From Crocinitomicaceae bacterium (GTDB taxonomy: Bacteria; Bacteroidota; Bacteroidia; Flavobacteriales_D; Crocinitomicaceae), in the NCBI GenBank assembly GCA_013215515.1, contig JABSPC010000388.1, positions 1-7,908 of the forward strand: a DNA stretch of 7,908 nt. Direction: 5' to 3'. The position numbers were made by a program, and so were the translations under genes. The notes beneath the pieces are model-generated. The model did not search any database. It was not told the DNA's origin and worked only from the letters and a program-made list of their open reading frames with translations. Below are positions 6,660 through 7,908 of this stretch, piece after piece (within the stretch, counting starts at the first letter, position 1; each line of letters starts with the position of its first letter).

Positions 6660-7908
6660 TTATAACTTAAGTCGGATTGTCTTCCGTCCCTGATTAAATA
6701 AATATATTCCATCTTCTAACTTTGACACATCAATTCTAAATTCATTTGCTGCATCAAAATCAATAATCACTTTTCCTTGAAAGTCAATTAATGAAGCCTT
6801 TCCAAATAACTCTGATTCAATTTCCACTCCCGAATTCGTATACTTTATTCGAAATTCAGACAAGGTTGAAACCCCCAAGCCAAGACTCGAGTTCTCTAAT
6901 AAAAAAGTGTGATTCATAACAGATTGCGTAGAATCCATTCCTCCACAGATAATCCATTGGTCGTTTGAAAGCTTAGCGATCCCTCTTAAATCCATCACGC
7001 CAAATGGTTGAGAAATATCATCTAAATACTGTTCACTTGAGTTGTTGTAATGCAGAATTCTAGCAGAGGGGTCTACCCCACCCGACCCGTTGTATGCAAT
7101 ACCATTATAGTTATAGGACAAGCTTGAACCGCCCATCCAAAACAAAGTATTTCCTCTAGTACTACATGCCGAACGGTAACCAATATCTCCAGGTGCATCA
7201 GCCATTAACTCCCATGTAATATCAGTTGGGTCAGCTGGGTTGATGTATCCTTTACGCATGAATTTACGCGCTGCAAATGCCCTTCCTGCAGCTCCTCCAT
7301 GGTAGTACAAAGCATCTCCAACGATAGATCCAGAGGCTCCGAACGCTGTATATTGAAAGTTTGTAGGAACAAAAGTTCCATTTTGCCATTGATTTAAGGT
7401 AGGGTCGTAAATCTGAACATTCGGAAAATTTCCGCTATTACTCCAACCTGTCACAACATATATTAAACTGTCCTTATAAACACATTGAACATGATCATCA
7501 ATTGCGAGAGGAACATCAACTCCGTCTGCCTCATAGGTATCCGTTTGGGGATTAAACACGTGAACTTTACTCGATGAAACCTCGCTGTTATTGGCATAAA
7601 CATGATACCCACCAATAATATAGATCTTACCCTTCACGAACGAAGCACCAGATGCAATTTTTGATTCTGAATCTGGAAGTGGTGGAACTTCTAACCAAGT
7701 ATCAGCAGTAACATCGTATTTAAAACTTCTACTGTGAATTCCAGAGTACAATTTTGTAGTATCAATCCCTCCAAATGAATAAACAAACTCGTTGCCATTC
7801 ACTATAGCTTCGCAAACAGCATTATTGGCCGTTTTAAAGGGCATAGGAGCCAATTCTGTCCATTGCCAACTCTGAGCATCACTAAGGTTAGACAGTAACA
7901 GTATCACG
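6660..7908 (-). CDS. Kelch-repeat beta-propeller protein with T9SS sorting domain (5' partial)
   Basis: The frame is open to the window edge. Its first visible codons (VILLLSNLSDAQSWQW) are the end of a signal peptide, so the GTG at 7907 is probably internal and the start lies a few codons outside. The 415 visible residues hold about six Kelch-type blades marked by Gly pairs after hydrophobic strands: YSFGG (43-47), YIIGG (96-100), YVVTG (150-154), YYHGG (201-205), FWMGG (256-260) and WIICGG (318-323), with the usual W and YD/YN positions between them. The last ~65 residues (IKYTNSGVEIESELFGKASL, DFQGKV, LEDGIYLF, KTIRLKL) form a type A T9SS sorting domain. It is thus expected to be exported and surface-bound or released. 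The propeller suggests a binding or carbohydrate-related role, but no active site is recognisable. trmB follows after 2 bp. Confidence 0.9.
   Translation of the reverse strand, partial: VILLLSNLSDAQSWQWTELAPMPFKTANNAVCEAIVNGNEFVYSFGGIDTTKLYSGIHSRSFKYDVTADTWLEVPPLPDSESKIASGASFVKGKIYIIGGYHVYANNSEVSSSKVHVFNPQTDTYEADGVDVPLAIDDHVQCVYKDSLIYVVTGWSNSGNFPNVQIYDPTLNQWQNGTFVPTNFQYTAFGASGSIVGDALYYHGGAAGRAFAARKFMRKGYINPADPTDITWELMADAPGDIGYRSACSTRGNTLFWMGGSSLSYNYNGIAYNGSGGVDPSARILHYNNSSEQYLDDISQPFGVMDLRGIAKLSNDQWIICGGMDSTQSVMNHTFLLENSSLGLGVSTLSEFRIKYTNSGVEIESELFGKASLIDFQGKVIIDFDAANEFRIDVSKLEDGIYLFNQGRKTIRLKL

Noticed and set aside
1..7908. Mobile element, defence system, CRISPR array, riboswitch or tRNA
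   Set aside because: I looked on both strands for transposase-like products, long terminal repeats, spaced direct repeats and cloverleaf-like segments and saw none. The content is ordinary core and envelope genes.

Overview
The window looks like chromosomal DNA from a member of the Bacteroidota, most likely a flavobacterium-like lineage. Three things point there: AT-rich DNA, two surface proteins that end in type IX secretion (T9SS) sorting domains, and promoter-like TAnnTTTG boxes in place of the sigma70 -10 box. ClpP, ClpX and TrmB also read like Bacteroidota versions. Species cannot be named from the sequence alone.

Layout, left to right. (1) 2-1294 (+): the 3' end of a large secreted protein with a lamin-tail-like domain and a T9SS-type C-terminus; its 5' end is outside the window. 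(2) 1458-1859 (+): a small lipoprotein with a DUF4476 domain. (3) 1861-2769 (-): a MurG/GT28-like glycosyltransferase, convergent with the lipoprotein and only 1 bp from it. (4) 2770-2893: a divergent intergenic region with candidate promoters for the glycosyltransferase and clpP. (5) 2894-3562 (+): clpP. (6) 3563-3651: a short clpP-clpX spacer holding a good promoter match, a 3 x 5 bp tandem repeat and a terminator-like hairpin with a T-run. (7) 3652-4878 (+): clpX. (8) 4879-5925 (-): a lipoprotein reading frame interrupted by one in-frame TGA, giving an N-terminal lipoprotein piece and a C-terminal piece in the same frame. Its last stop codon abuts the clpX stop codon. (9) 5989-6657 (-): trmB, tRNA m7G46 methyltransferase. 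(10) 6660-7908 (-): a Kelch-repeat beta-propeller protein with a T9SS sorting domain; its first codons are outside the window.

How the genes fit together: ClpP and ClpX form the ATP-dependent ClpXP protease. The catalytic triad, the AAA+ motifs and the IGF docking loop are all intact, so the machine should work. The spacer between them suggests clpX has its own promoter and a leader that may be attenuated. The Kelch gene, trmB and possibly the interrupted lipoprotein gene are likely co-transcribed on the minus strand. The other genes are ordinary envelope or surface functions.

I see no phage, transposon, CRISPR array, toxin-antitoxin or defence system, and no tRNA or rRNA gene. No stretch over 300 bp lacks a gene. 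The two items most worth a second look are the in-frame TGA at 5536-5538 and the promoter-plus-hairpin element between clpP and clpX.
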